In this document: positions 15,269 to 23,644 of the stretch, piece after piece | How the letters are laid out: every line of letters begins with the position of its first letter | How positions within the stretch are numbered: the stretch's first letter is position 1 | DNA from: DAOTVS01 sp034436375 | GTDB taxonomy: Bacteria; Chloroflexota; Anaerolineae; SpSt-313 | DNA: 53,313 bases | Reading direction: 5' to 3' | NCBI GenBank assembly: GCA_034436375.1 | Contig: DAOTVS010000286.1 | Span: 1-53,313, forward strand | Notes under the pieces: model-generated | The model's input: the letters and a program-made list of their open reading frames with translations, nothing else | Databases searched by the model: none | Told to the model about the DNA's origin: nothing | Made by a program: the position numbers and the translations under genes

Positions 15269-16318
15269 ATGGGAGAATTAGGCGAGCGGTTGCGCCAGGC
15301 CAGGGAGGCCAAGGGCATTAGCCTGGAACAGGCGGAGGAAGGGACCAAGATCCGCCGCCGCTTCCTGGAGGCGCTGGAAGCAGAAGATTACGGCCAACTT
15401 CCGGGCGAAGCCTATGTGCGCGGCTTTTTGCGCAACTATGCGTACTTTCTCGGGCTGAACCCGGATGAGGCGCTGTTGGCCAGCGGCCGACAGCCTGCGG
15501 CGCCTATCCCGCAGAAGAATGAGCTGGGGCCATATCTGAACGAGCCGCTTGATGGGAATCTTCGGGCACGCTGGGTGCCGATGGCGGCCACGGCGCTGCT
15601 GGTTGCATTGGTTCTGATTGGGGGCGGTTGGGCGCTGGTTCGCTATGTGGTGCCGCAATTACAGGGCTCTGTCGCCGCGCAGCCACCGGCGCAGACGGTA
15701 CCCTCCATGCCGAGCGCTACGGCGCCGCTGGTCGTCGAGATCGAGACGCCGACGCTCTCGCCCACGTTGACGGCGACGAATACGCCGCTGCCCGAGGCGT
15801 CGGTTTCGGCGCAACTGACCGCAACTGCAGAGGTGTTGGAGCCGACCCAGACGCCGTCGGTGGCGAGCGTGACGACGAGCGGGCTGCAGTTGCGGCTTGA
15901 GGCAACGCATCGCTCTTGGGTCTCGCTGACAATTGACGGCAAGCCGGCCTGGGCGGGGACGCTGGAAGTCGGCGCCAGCAAGGAGTGGCAGGCCGCGCAG
16001 ACCATCTCGTTGCACTCGGGGAATGCCGGCGGGTTGCGGGTGTGGATCAATGGCGAGGAACAGCCGGCGATTGGCGCCCTGGGCGCGCAAGGGGATTATA
16101 CGTGGACTGCGAGTGGCAGCGGCTCTCCGGTCGTCGGTTCAACGCCTTCCGGCCCTGCGACGCCTCCACCGGTGAGCCAGCCCGAGACGCCGACCTATAC
16201 GCCGTCGCCGACGGCAACTACCCCGCCGCCGCCCGGCAGCACTGAGGCGCCGACCGTGACAGCGACGGCCGTGCCGACGATGGCGGGTACACCCGGCCCC
16301 GTGGGTACGCCCCCATGA
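15269..16318 (+). CDS. rodZ: RodZ-like membrane protein with N-terminal helix-turn-helix
   Basis: The product is 349 aa. An Xre-type HTH_25 domain comes first (about 1-75: GERLRQAREAKGISLEQAEE, then TKIRRRFLEALEAEDY and YVRGFLRNYA). One membrane span follows (about 103-128), then a Thr/Pro-rich linker and a RodZ C-terminal (DUF4115-like) beta domain (LRLEATHRSWVSLTIDG). It ends in an unusual Pro/Thr tail of over 60 residues. In other bacteria RodZ links MreB to cell-shape control; no mre gene is in this window, so a broader role in this protein type is possible. ATG 15269 has GAGGG upstream. It is probably cotranscribed with rimO. Confidence 0.8.
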   Translation: MGELGERLRQAREAKGISLEQAEEGTKIRRRFLEALEAEDYGQLPGEAYVRGFLRNYAYFLGLNPDEALLASGRQPAAPIPQKNELGPYLNEPLDGNLRARWVPMAATALLVALVLIGGGWALVRYVVPQLQGSVAAQPPAQTVPSMPSATAPLVVEIETPTLSPTLTATNTPLPEASVSAQLTATAEVLEPTQTPSVASVTTSGLQLRLEATHRSWVSLTIDGKPAWAGTLEVGASKEWQAAQTISLHSGNAGGLRVWINGEEQPAIGALGAQGDYTWTASGSGSPVVGSTPSGPATPPPVSQPETPTYTPSPTATTPPPPGSTEAPTVTATAVPTMAGTPGPVGTPP

Positions 16319-16401
16319 GGCGAGGCAGGATGAAACTGCAGATCAATGCGGATGAGAGCGATCGCTGATGGGTGATCGCTCTACCGCTTTCAGGAGTTCT
16401 T

Positions 16402-17739
16402 GTGCGCTTTTACTTGATTAGCCTGGGTTGCCCGAAGAATACGGTCGATGCCGAGGGCATGGCTATGCGCCTGCAAGAGGCAGGGCATACGCCGGCGCAT
16501 TCGCAGCGTGAGGCCGATGTGCTGATTGTGAATACGTGCGGCTTTATTGCCGCCGCGCGTTCCGAGTCGCTGGGGGTGCTGCGTGAGTTGGGAGCAGAGA
16601 AGCGCCGCGGGCAGATTCTAATCGCCGCCGGGTGCCTGGCCGAGCGCGAGGGGGCGCAGCTGTCGCGTCGCGTGCCCGAGATCGACGGTTTACTCGGCAC
16701 ACGTCACTGGTCGCAGATCGTGCCCCTGGTGGAAGAGGCAGCCCGGCGCCGGGGCAAAGGTCTCGCCTGCCTGGCATCACCCGGGCCGGGGAACACGGTG
16801 GCCGAGCTGGCGCGGATGGCTTCGGGCCCCAGCGCTTATTTGAAAATCGCCGATGGCTGCGATGCCGCTTGTGCCTTTTGCGCCATCCCACGCATCAAGG
16901 GGCCCCAGCGGAGCAAGCCACGGCCGGCAGTGCTGGCTGAAGCGCGCTCGCTGGTGGAGCAGGGGGTGCGGGAGCTGATCCTGATTGCCCAGGATACGAC
17001 GGCTTATGGCCGCGATCTGGGTGAGCCACAGGGCCTGAGCCGGCTGATCCGCGAGCTGCTGGCGGGCAACCCCGAGCTGACCTGGCTGCGTTTGCTCTAC
17101 AGCTACCCGCAGCACATTGATGGGGAGTTGATCGATACCCTGGCTTCAGACCCGCGCATCTGCCATTACCTGGACCTGCCGTTGCAGCATGCCCATCCTG
17201 AGGTGCTACGTCGCATGCGCCGCCCGCACGATATCGACCGCACCCTCCGCCTGATCGAGGACCTGCGGGCGCAAATCCCCGATGTCGCCCTGCGCACGAC
17301 CTTTATCGTCGGCTTTCCGGGCGAGACGGAGCAAGAATTTGAGGCGCTGCTGGCCATGCTGTCGGAGGTCCGATTTGACCGCGTGGGGATCTTTACGTAC
17401 TCTAAGGAGGCGGGGACCCCAGCTGCCCAGATGCCCGGCCAGGTGCCTCCTCATATCCGCCGCGAGCGCTATGATCGAGCGATGGCCTGGCAGCAGCACA
17501 TTTCGCTGCAGCGCAACCGCGAGCAGGTAGGCCGCACGTTGTCGGTGCTGATCGAGGGGCGCCAGGAAGCGTCAGACCAGGGAAGCGCTGCGGCTATGGC
17601 GATTGGGCGCTCTTATCGTGATGCTCCCGAGATCGACGGCCTGGTTTTGGTGCAGGGCGAACAGCCCATCGGGCAGTTTGTGCCGGTGCGCGTGACCGGG
17701 GCGCTGGAGTACGATCTGGTTGGGGATGCGCTGTCGTAG
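16402..17739 (+). CDS. rimO: Ribosomal protein S12 methylthiotransferase RimO
   Basis: The product is 445 aa, normal for RimO. The N-terminal MTTase domain has Cys10 (ISLGC), Cys46 (NTCG) and Cys78 (AAGC) for one [4Fe-4S] cluster. The radical SAM motif CDAACAFC (Cys153, 157, 160) binds the second. A C-terminal TRAM-like domain follows. The enzyme methylthiolates an Asp of S12. The sequence SLGCPKNTVDAEGM is typical of RimO rather than MiaB. GTG 16402 has CAGGAG upstream. A 9-bp hairpin (16355-16382) sits just before the ribosome site and could affect translation. The stop lies inside the palindrome at 17733-17764. Confidence 0.95.
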   Translation: MRFYLISLGCPKNTVDAEGMAMRLQEAGHTPAHSQREADVLIVNTCGFIAAARSESLGVLRELGAEKRRGQILIAAGCLAEREGAQLSRRVPEIDGLLGTRHWSQIVPLVEEAARRRGKGLACLASPGPGNTVAELARMASGPSAYLKIADGCDAACAFCAIPRIKGPQRSKPRPAVLAEARSLVEQGVRELILIAQDTTAYGRDLGEPQGLSRLIRELLAGNPELTWLRLLYSYPQHIDGELIDTLASDPRICHYLDLPLQHAHPEVLRRMRRPHDIDRTLRLIEDLRAQIPDVALRTTFIVGFPGETEQEFEALLAMLSEVRFDRVGIFTYSKEAGTPAAQMPGQVPPHIRRERYDRAMAWQQHISLQRNREQVGRTLSVLIEGRQEASDQGSAAAMAIGRSYRDAPEIDGLVLVQGEQPIGQFVPVRVTGALEYDLVGDALS

Positions 17740-17764
17740 TGGCGGCTCAAGCCGCCACTACGAC
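17733..17764. terminator. Palindrome shared by two convergent gene ends
   Basis: GTCGTAGTGGCGGCT and its exact inverse are separated by 2 nt. It contains the TAG stops of both rimO (17737-17739) and the opposite gene (17758-17760). It could end transcription from both sides, although there is no strong U-tract. It belongs to the same family as the arms at 2077-2358. Confidence 0.6.
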
Positions 17765-18360
17765 CAAAATCTCTCATCGCACAGGGTGGTGCGCAGCAGG
17801 CGCTCGATGTGGGGGTCGGCGATGTTGAGAGCCTGGCGGTCGAGCCAGTAGCCGGCCAATGCCCAGGCAAAGTAGGCATGGGGCTCGGTGGGGCCGTAGC
17901 CAAGGCGGGCGAGGCGCCGTATGTGCTGTCCCAGCGCTTGTAGCCTGCCGGTAGCACCGGCGCCATCGGAAAGCCAGGGGGCATCCTCTCGCCCCTGGGA
18001 ACCCAACAGATGATCCAGCAGATGAGCGCAGACCTCCAAAGGGGGGCGTGGATCGGCAATGAGGTCGGCGAGGGCGATGCGGGCTACGGCCGGCAATTCG
18101 CCACCGAACCAGGGAAGGCCCTGCGGTAAATAGGCCGTAGGTGCGGTGGAAAAGACGATGTGCCCGGCCGGGGTGGCCAGCCAGTAACGCAGCAGGCCAC
18201 TGGGCCAGGGATCCAACTGCTCCAGGAAAAGGTCGGCTGGCGCCCAGGCATGGGCGAACGCCCGCCTAACCCGCAAGGGGCTGGCATCGAGGGCGTGCGG
18301 GTCGATGTGCATGCGCTCTCGCTTGAGGGCGCGCAACAGGCGTGTTCGGTCTTCGGCCAT
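17758..18360 (-). CDS. Protein of unknown function, 200 aa
   Basis: I do not recognise the family. The protein is soluble, rich in Leu, Ala, Arg and Trp, with no signal peptide and no membrane span. Notable blocks are EQLDPWPSGLLRYWLATPAG in the first third and HIRRLARLGYGPTEPHAYFAWALAGYWLDRQ in the last third. It starts MAEDRTRLLRALKRERM at 18360. It is convergent with rimO, and its last codons (TCG TAG) are encoded by the shared palindrome. Codon use resembles its neighbours, so it is probably a real gene. A metabolic or regulatory role cannot be told. Confidence 0.6.
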   Translation of the reverse strand: MAEDRTRLLRALKRERMHIDPHALDASPLRVRRAFAHAWAPADLFLEQLDPWPSGLLRYWLATPAGHIVFSTAPTAYLPQGLPWFGGELPAVARIALADLIADPRPPLEVCAHLLDHLLGSQGREDAPWLSDGAGATGRLQALGQHIRRLARLGYGPTEPHAYFAWALAGYWLDRQALNIADPHIERLLRTTLCDERFWS

Positions 18361-18374
18361 TACTGTACCCGACT

Positions 18375-18584
18375 CGTAATGAGTAATGCGTAATCCGTAG
18401 GGTTACCATGGAACGTAATAAGTAAGCCGTAATAAGTAAGGTCGCTATTGCGGAGCATCTATTGCTCTTCGCAGCGTTTGCGTTAGCGAGGCTGACGCAA
18501 AGCAACGGGCATGCTGGAAGAGCGGCCTTACTTATCACGCTTCACTTATTACGAGTCGCAGCGCATTACGGTTTACGTGTTACG
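18375..18584. repeat. Nested type A palindromic elements, copy 4
   Basis: An inner element (18414-18553) has 28-bp arms of CGTAATAAGTAAGCCG type and the clearest core motif, GCGGAGCATCTATTGCTCTT. It is flanked by an outer half (18375-18413, ending GGGTTACCATGG) and another fragment (18554-18584). This looks like one element inserted into another. Confidence 0.8.
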
Positions 18585-18626
18585 TGCAGTATCAGCGAAA
18601 GAGAGGTTGCTGTCAACACGGCGGGC

Positions 18627-20483
18627 ATGGAAACCGGAATGGGTTCGCACATGGGAAGTGCCCGGGCGCCGCGCGCTTCGGGTTTTGTCCGCTTCATGGC
18701 GGGCATGGTTGTAACGATCCTCGCCTTGGTGGTGTTCCTGGGTGTGAGCGCACTGGCGCTGCAGCAACGCTACTCGGGCCGGGTGGCCCCTGGAGTATGG
18801 GTGGCGGGGATCCCCCTGGAGGGGCTGACGGCCTCTCAGGCCGAGGCAGCCATCAATCGGGGCTGGGCCGAGGCGGGGCCGCGCTACCTGACATTGCAGG
18901 ATGGCGACCGCCAGTGGGTGCTGTCGCTCGCCGACCTGGGCGTGAGCTGGGATGCACCGGCGACGGTGCGCGCCGCCATGCGCCTGGGCAGCACTGGCTC
19001 GCTGCTGGGTGACTGGGATGCCCGGTTGAGGGGCTGGCAGCAGGGTATGTCGGTGGCGCCGGTGTGGAGGCTGGATACGGCCCGCTGCGATCAGGCGCTG
19101 CGCGGGCTGGCGCAGATAGTGGACCGGCCAGCGCAGGAGGCGACTTTTACCCTGCAAGGCTCGGCGCCGCGCAGCACCCCGGCAGTGGTGGGCCGTGAGC
19201 TGGATGTCACAGCCACCCGTGAGCGGCTGAGCCAGGCCCTGCGCACAGGGCTGCCGGCGACGCTGGAACTGGTCGTCAAGCCGTTGCAGCCGACAGTGAC
19301 CGACGGCGAGGCTGCCCGCCAGCGTGCGGAGCAGTTGCTCAGCCGGCAGGTGACGGTGGTTTTTAGCGACGGCTCCACTCAACGCACCTGGGCGCTGGGG
19401 CATGACCTGGTGGCCAGCTGCCTGGTGCCGAAGCAAGTGGTGGGGGCTGACGGCAAGGCACAGTGGACGTTCGATATCAAGAGCGATCCTGTGGCGCAAT
19501 GGATTGCCAATATCGCCTCGGAGGTCGACTGCCCGACGATCGAAGGGCGGGTGACCGTTGATGACCGGACGATGCTGGCGACCATGACGACGCCCAGCCA
19601 GACCGGGCGCCAGGTAGATCAGGCCGAGGCCCTCAAACTCGTCATGGCCGCTCTCCAGGGCGGCTCGGAAAGCGTACAACTGCCCGTCAAGCTGACACCG
19701 CCGCCGGTGACCGAGGCCGATGTGGCGAAGTGGGGCAAGCTCACCTTGCTCTCCACGGGCACTTCAGGCTACAAGGGGTCAGACGCGGGCCGTAAGCAGA
19801 ATATTGATACGGGAGCTTCACGCTTCGAGGGCGTGATCGTGGCGCCGGGCGAGACCTTTTCTTTCGCCAAGTATGTCGGGCTGACTACCCTGGCCGAGGG
19901 GTGGGCAGAAGCCCTGGTGATTGTGGGCGACCGCACTGAGATGGGAGCGGGCGGCGGCATCTGTCAGGTGGCGACAACCATGTTCCGCGCGGCCTTTTAT
20001 GGCGGCTTTCCGATCGTGAAACGTGTTCCCCATACCTATCGGGTGGGCTGGTACGAGCCACCGGTGGGGTTGGATGCCACCGTCTATACACCCTATGTAG
20101 ATTTCCAGTTCAAGAATGACCTGGGCTTCCCCATTGTCATGGAAGCTGTTGCGGACAATACCAACGGCGTGCTCACGTTCAAGTTCTATGGTCCGGGCAA
20201 CCTGGGGCGCACGGTGACTATGGATGGACCCAAGATCACCAACCAAAAGCCGGCGCCGCCCCCTGTCTATGTGGAAGATGACACCCTGGACCCGGGCCAG
20301 ATCGTCCAGACCGACCTGGCGCACGATGGCCTGACCGCCACGATCGTCCGTAACATCACCAAGGCGGATGGCTCTGTCACGCACGATACGTTCGTGAGCA
20401 CCTATGAGCCCTGGCCGGCCAGATACCTGAAGGGACCGGATCCGAACAAACCGCCGCAGGAGCAACAACAGAATAATCCGTAG
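18627..20483 (+). CDS. VanW-family membrane-anchored protein
   Basis: The product is 618 aa. An N-terminal signal-anchor (about residues 26-48: FMAGMVVTILALVVFLGVSA) is followed by extracytoplasmic repeats of the putative peptidoglycan-binding type (about 60-370) and a VanW domain (about 380-520: GETFSFAKYVG, GAGGGICQVATTMFRAAFYGG, IVKRVPHTYRVGWY). VanW proteins are cell-envelope proteins of uncertain activity. ATG 18627 is chosen because upstream in-frame sequence is repeat; the ribosome site is weak, and ATG 18639 or 18651 are possible. The C-terminal NNP, stop is encoded by the start of the next repeat. Confidence 0.85.
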   Translation: METGMGSHMGSARAPRASGFVRFMAGMVVTILALVVFLGVSALALQQRYSGRVAPGVWVAGIPLEGLTASQAEAAINRGWAEAGPRYLTLQDGDRQWVLSLADLGVSWDAPATVRAAMRLGSTGSLLGDWDARLRGWQQGMSVAPVWRLDTARCDQALRGLAQIVDRPAQEATFTLQGSAPRSTPAVVGRELDVTATRERLSQALRTGLPATLELVVKPLQPTVTDGEAARQRAEQLLSRQVTVVFSDGSTQRTWALGHDLVASCLVPKQVVGADGKAQWTFDIKSDPVAQWIANIASEVDCPTIEGRVTVDDRTMLATMTTPSQTGRQVDQAEALKLVMAALQGGSESVQLPVKLTPPPVTEADVAKWGKLTLLSTGTSGYKGSDAGRKQNIDTGASRFEGVIVAPGETFSFAKYVGLTTLAEGWAEALVIVGDRTEMGAGGGICQVATTMFRAAFYGGFPIVKRVPHTYRVGWYEPPVGLDATVYTPYVDFQFKNDLGFPIVMEAVADNTNGVLTFKFYGPGNLGRTVTMDGPKITNQKPAPPPVYVEDDTLDPGQIVQTDLAHDGLTATIVRNITKADGSVTHDTFVSTYEPWPARYLKGPDPNKPPQEQQQNNP

Positions 20484-20680
20484 AACGTGAAACGTGAAAC
20501 GTAAAACGTAAAACGTAAAACGTAAAACGTGAAACGTGAAACGTAAGGTTGCCTGGGGGATCGCTGGATGCTTCTGACCGGCTTGCCGAGGTGAGCACCT
20601 TGTAAAGTCATGCGTGCTCCGCTATGACATCCTGACGTTTTACGTTTCACGTTTTACGTTTCACGTTTTACGCATTACGT
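20484..20680. repeat. Palindromic intergenic element, type A, copy 5
   Basis: The arms here are CGTGAAACGTAAAACGTAAA units (left 20484-20547, right 20630-20680), different from copy 1, yet left and right arms still match each other. The reverse-strand core has GTCATAGCGGAGCACGCATG. It runs from the VanW stop codon to the AGGAGG of ychF. Confidence 0.85.
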
Positions 20681-20693
20681 CCAGGAGGTTCCC

Positions 20694-21791
20694 ATGGGCC
20701 TGGAGATTGGCATCGTGGGCCTGCCCAATGTGGGGAAATCGACCCTCTTTAACGCTCTGACCCGGGCAGGGGCGGCGACAGCCAGCTATCCTTTCACGAC
20801 CATCGAGCCCAATGTGGGGGTGGCGCCTGTGCCCGATGAGCGGCTGGAGGCGATTGCGCGCCTGGTGCAGCCGGAGAAGGTGGTGCCGACGACCCTGCGC
20901 GTGGTGGATATCGCCGGGCTGGTGAAGGGGGCCAGTCAGGGCGAGGGGCTGGGCAACCAGTTCCTGGGGCACATCCGCGCGGTGGATGCGATCGCCATGG
21001 TGGTGCGCGGCTTTAGAGATCCTGATGTGCCCCACGTCACGGCAGAGCTGGACCCGGCGGCGGATATCGCCACCATCGACCTGGAGCTGATCCTGGCGGA
21101 CCTGGGCACGGTGGGTCGCCGCCTGGAGAAGGTGCGCACCCAAGCCAAAGGCTCCAAGGGCGTCTTTGACGCCGAGCTGATCGCCCTGGAAGCGCTGCGG
21201 GCACGGCTCGATAGCGGGCGGCCTGCACGGGGCGTGGAGATGACAGAGGCCGAGCGGGCGCAGGCTACGGAACTCAATCTGCTGAGCGGCAAGCCGCGGC
21301 TCTATGTCGTCAATGTCGGCGAGGATATGTTGCCCGGCGGCGGCCCTTATGCGGATGCAGTGCGTGCGTTGGCGCAGGCTGAGGGCTCGCAAGTGGTGGC
21401 CCTTTCCGCGCTGCTGGAGGCCGACTTGGCCGAATGGCCCGCAGAAGAAGCGGCGGCCTACCGGGCCGAGTTGGGCCTGACCGAGACGGGGCTGGCAGCC
21501 CTGATCCGCGCCGGTTATCGCCTGCTCGACCTGATCACCTTTTTCACCACGACGGGCGGCAAGGAGGTCCGCGCCTGGACGCTACGGCGCGGAGGGACAG
21601 CCCTCGATGCTGCCGGCCAGATCCACACCGATATGGCGCGTGGCTTTATCCGGGCGGAGGTCATGAATGTGGATGACCTGGTACAGCTCGGCTCGGTGGC
21701 GGCGGTGCGCGAGGCCGGCCAACTGCGTGTGGAGGGGCGCGACTATGTTGTGCAGGATGGCGATATCCTCCATATCCGGTTCAATGTCTAG
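20694..21791 (+). CDS. ychF: Redox-regulated ATPase YchF
   Basis: The product is 365 aa, the usual length. It is an Obg-family P-loop protein with GLPNVGKST (residues 8-16), switch region VVDIAGLVKGASQGEGLGN, a helical hairpin domain in the middle and a C-terminal TGS-like domain (LITFFTTTGGKEVRAWTLRRG). YchF prefers ATP and is linked to ribosomes and stress responses. The ATG has AGGAGG upstream, placed directly after the repeat. Confidence 0.95.
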   Translation: MGLEIGIVGLPNVGKSTLFNALTRAGAATASYPFTTIEPNVGVAPVPDERLEAIARLVQPEKVVPTTLRVVDIAGLVKGASQGEGLGNQFLGHIRAVDAIAMVVRGFRDPDVPHVTAELDPAADIATIDLELILADLGTVGRRLEKVRTQAKGSKGVFDAELIALEALRARLDSGRPARGVEMTEAERAQATELNLLSGKPRLYVVNVGEDMLPGGGPYADAVRALAQAEGSQVVALSALLEADLAEWPAEEAAAYRAELGLTETGLAALIRAGYRLLDLITFFTTTGGKEVRAWTLRRGGTALDAAGQIHTDMARGFIRAEVMNVDDLVQLGSVAAVREAGQLRVEGRDYVVQDGDILHIRFNV

Positions 21792-21841
21792 TCAAGGCTT
21801 GCGAAGTTTTGAGGACTCAAGCTTTCCTGGATAATCACCTT

Positions 21842-21869
21842 TTGACAGGTTTCTCAGACCGCCTATAAT
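21842..21869 (+). promoter_or_regulatory. Consensus sigma-70 promoter for the first binding protein
   Basis: TTGACA and TATAAT are perfect and 16 bp apart. The leader is about 170 nt with short hairpins (CTCTTC/GAAGAG near 21879 and TCGGTC/GACCGA at 21900-21918). Confidence 0.85.
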
Positions 21870-22045
21870 CCCCCCGGGCTCTTCTCCGAAGAGTTTCCTT
21901 CGGTCCACGGGCGACCGATCCCAATGGTGGGGCCATCAGGGGATGCCTCCCTGCTGTCCTTCGGGTTCTAGCCTCCGAGTCTGGTTCTCCTCAGATCCTC
22001 GCGCTAAGCCAGATCATTATTCTTCATAGACAGGGGCAGACACTC

Positions 22046-23197
22046 ATGCGAAAACTCCTCAGTGCTCTTCTCATCGTGGCCATTGTCGCGCCGCTGGCTG
22101 GCTGTGGGAGCGCCGGCAGCTCGAACAAAGTCAGGATTGGCCTCATCACTCCGCTCACAGGCGACGTCAAGACCTATGGCGAGTCGGTGAAGCAGGGGGC
22201 CGAGCTGGCCATCGACCAATGGAACAAGAATGGCGGCGTGTTGGGCAAGCAGATCGAGCTGTCGCTGGCAGACGATAAGAACGATCCCGCCGAAGCCAGC
22301 GCCGCAGCGACCAAGCTCATCACCCAGGATAAGATCAAGCTCCTGCTGGGTGGGGTAACCAGCAAGTGCGCCATCCCGGTCTCTGAGATCGCGGAAAAGA
22401 ACCAGGTGCTCGATATCAGCCCGACGGCTACCTCGCCCAAGCTCACCGTAGACCCGTGGCCGGGCGGAACGCGCAAGGAATATGTCTTCCGTGCCTGCTT
22501 TATCGATGATTTCCAGGCCAGCGCCATGTCTCAGTTTGCTCTGAGCAACAACATGAAAAAGGCGGCCGTCGTCTATGACAACGGCAATGACTATTGTGTG
22601 GGCCTGGCCCAGAGCTTCCGGAAGTACTACACCCAGGGCGGCGGTACGATCAACGTCTATGAGGCCTACAGCCAGAGCGACACCGATTTCAGCGCTATCC
22701 TCACCAAAGTCATCGCCGATAATCCCGATATGCTCTACATCCCGGATTATTACGGCACCGTCAACCTGATCGCCAAGCAGGCTCGCGCCATGGGCTTCAA
22801 GGGCACCTTTGCCGGCGCCGATGGCTGGGATTCGCCCGACCTCGACGTCCAGACCGTCGAAGGCAGCTACTTTACCAACCACTACTCGCCTGATGACCCG
22901 CGGCCCGAAGTGCAGAACTTTGTCAAGGCCTACAAGGACAAGTACGGCACTGTGCCCGATGCTCTGGGCATGCTGGCCTATGAGGGCACTAACCTGCTCC
23001 TGAACGCCGTCAAGACGGCGGGCAGCGATGACCCTACCAAGGTCAAAGATGCCTTGCAGGCGACGAAGGGCTTTACGACGGTGTCGGGCGATATCACCTT
23101 TAACGCAGACGGCAACCCAATCAAGGGCATTGCTATCCTGAAAATCTCTGGTGGCAAGCAAGAGCTCGTGACCAGCGTCAAGCCCACGTCAGAGTAA
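22046..23197 (+). CDS. Branched-chain amino acid ABC transporter binding lipoprotein 1
   Basis: The product is 383 aa. The signal peptide ends in LAGC, with lipidated Cys20. The mature part is a Leu/Ile/Val-binding type I fold: VRIGLITPLTGDVKTYGESVKQGAELAI, LADDKNDPAEA, VYDNGNDYC and PDYYGTVNLI. It captures substrate outside the membrane and delivers it to LivHMGF encoded from 24869. The start ATG has only a weak ribosome site. It is highly similar to the next binding protein, so the pair arose by duplication. Ligand could be branched-chain amino acids or another LivK-type ligand. Confidence 0.9.
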   Translation: MRKLLSALLIVAIVAPLAGCGSAGSSNKVRIGLITPLTGDVKTYGESVKQGAELAIDQWNKNGGVLGKQIELSLADDKNDPAEASAAATKLITQDKIKLLLGGVTSKCAIPVSEIAEKNQVLDISPTATSPKLTVDPWPGGTRKEYVFRACFIDDFQASAMSQFALSNNMKKAAVVYDNGNDYCVGLAQSFRKYYTQGGGTINVYEAYSQSDTDFSAILTKVIADNPDMLYIPDYYGTVNLIAKQARAMGFKGTFAGADGWDSPDLDVQTVEGSYFTNHYSPDDPRPEVQNFVKAYKDKYGTVPDALGMLAYEGTNLLLNAVKTAGSDDPTKVKDALQATKGFTTVSGDITFNADGNPIKGIAILKISGGKQELVTSVKPTSE

Positions 23198-23207
23198 AGT
23201 CCTTTTT

Positions 23208-23245
23208 GGGGGGTAGTATCCGCACCCTGGCGGATACTACCCCCC
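23208..23245. other. Perfect 16-bp hairpin after binding protein 1
   Basis: GGGGGGTAGTATCCGC and its exact inverse flank a 6-nt loop. The T-run is before the stem, not after it, so it is not a canonical terminator on the plus strand. It may stop transcription or protect the 3' end of the upstream mRNA. Confidence 0.8.
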
Positions 23246-23277
23246 AAGTCGTGCTGGTTACGCCTTGTTTGCTAACC

Positions 23278-23306
23278 TTGACAGAAAGCAGAACTACGGA
23301 TATAAT
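23278..23306 (+). promoter_or_regulatory. Perfect consensus sigma-70 promoter
   Basis: TTGACA and TATAAT are separated by 17 bp. Transcription would begin near 23313, just before the structured segment at 23321-23423 and about 330 nt before the second binding protein. Confidence 0.9.
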
Positions 23307-23312
23307 GCCTTT

Positions 23313-23434
23313 TAATGTACCCCTGTTGCCTCGACGGTGCGAACGCTTGCCAGAACCTAGCCTCTCAGTGACGAGGAGCGTCTCAGTGAGCTGTTCCAAT
23401 CCGTTCGCCGGAACGCAACAGGGTGTTTTTGTTT
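23313..23434 (+). ncRNA. Candidate structured RNA or attenuator
   Basis: Starting at the expected +1, the RNA has a closing 9-bp stem (23321-23329 CCCTGTTGC with 23415-23423), a second 7-bp stem (23339-23345 GCGAACG with 23402-23408), and an apical region with twin TCTCAGTGA segments. The closing stem is followed at once by TGTTTTTGTTT, as at an intrinsic terminator. It could be a free small RNA of about 120 nt or a leader attenuator for the second binding protein. I found no signal recognition particle RNA, T-box or other known motif. Confidence 0.5.
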
Positions 23435-23644
23435 GGCAGTTCTTGCCCCTCCATAGGTGTCCCCGATCGTATATTCAAGGAGGTGCTAACCGCCGCTTGC
23501 TGGGTCCATGTTGTGACCCACCTTTCCTCAATGCTGCGGAACAGGGGTTGGCTGCCCCGGCGTGAGCTTGTGTGGGCTGAAAGGTCCATGCGTATCGATC
23601 CTCGAATACAGTCTTGTTGTCCTATTCGGGAGGAGAGGTATCTC

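Noticed and set aside
23208..23245. Canonical intrinsic terminator
   Set aside because: The T-run lies before the stem on the plus strand and would be an A-run after it on the minus strand.
23313..23434. Signal recognition particle RNA, T-box or 6S RNA
   Set aside because: The GGAAGGAAGCAGC-type SRP loop and the T-box GGTGGNACCGCG motif are absent. A 6S-like shape is possible, but the length and bubble could not be matched with confidence.
23206..23644. Protein-coding readings in the leader of binding protein 2
   Set aside because: Frames lack recognisable motifs, and the segment is better explained by a promoter, hairpins and a leader.
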